From the NCBI GenBank assembly GCA_900754805.1, contig CAAEEE010000401.1:1-13385 (forward strand): a stretch of DNA of 13,385 nt, written 5' to 3'. Source of the stretch: Clostridia bacterium (GTDB taxonomy: Bacteria; Bacillota; Clostridia; Peptostreptococcales; Anaerovoracaceae). Made by a program: the position numbers and the translations under genes. The notes beneath the pieces are model-generated. The model did no database searches, was not told the DNA's origin, and saw only the letters and a program-made list of their open reading frames with translations. This document shows positions 13,352 to 13,385 of this stretch, in pieces (positions within the stretch are counted from its first letter, which is position 1; the number at the start of each line of letters is the position of its first letter).

Positions 13352-13385
13352 TTCCTTTACCTCTCAAATATCTAATCCTGATTTA

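Overview
The window looks like chromosomal DNA from an endospore-forming, anaerobic member of the Firmicutes (class Clostridia). The evidence is a spoIIGA-sigE-sigG sporulation cluster, a PyrK-dependent class 1B dihydroorotate dehydrogenase, strong Gram-positive ribosome binding sites and Spo0A-type boxes. GC content is moderate. I cannot fix the family or genus from sequence alone.

Layout. (1) Bases 1-2454, minus strand: a pyrimidine biosynthesis operon pyrC-pyrK-pyrD (pyrD runs off the left edge). It has a strong promoter and a roughly 200-nt leader containing an intrinsic terminator; an upstream hairpin loop is exactly complementary to one arm of that terminator. (2) 2501-4329, minus: a two-gene operon of a NifU/IscU-like Fe-S scaffold protein and a GGGtGRT-family protein, with its own promoter and terminator. 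(3) 4397-6912, minus: spoIIGA, sigE, sigG, the mother-cell/forespore sigma-factor cascade. A Spo0A box lies at the presumed spoIIGA promoter and a forespore-type promoter may lie ahead of sigG. (4) 6957-10602, plus: a divergent operon for a heterodimeric ABC exporter. The first subunit is frameshifted by what looks like one extra unit of a GGAA repeat. (5) 10616-12187, minus: a D-Ala-D-Ala carboxypeptidase followed by a small DUF3343 protein, converging on a shared terminator with the ABC operon. (6) 12188-12856: 669 bases with no convincing gene but much organised structure. (7) 12857-13351, minus: an unrecognised 164-aa protein.

The most unusual part is region 6. It holds four head-to-tail TGNCGAA Spo0A boxes at exact 10-bp spacing. 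Four copies of a 38-bp motif are arranged as two outward-facing pairs, each pair with exactly 52-bp periodicity, around a central hairpin. The region is flanked by two near-identical hairpins of about 50 bp. One is the terminator of the 164-aa gene; the other sits over the ribosome binding site of the carboxypeptidase gene.

How the parts fit: Spo0A, SpoIIGA, SigE and SigG are successive steps of sporulation, and a D,D-carboxypeptidase could act in cortex or cell-wall remodelling. The window may therefore carry two Spo0A-responsive sites, one at spoIIGA/ABC and one in the carboxypeptidase upstream region. The pyr and Fe-S genes are metabolic neighbours with separate promoters.
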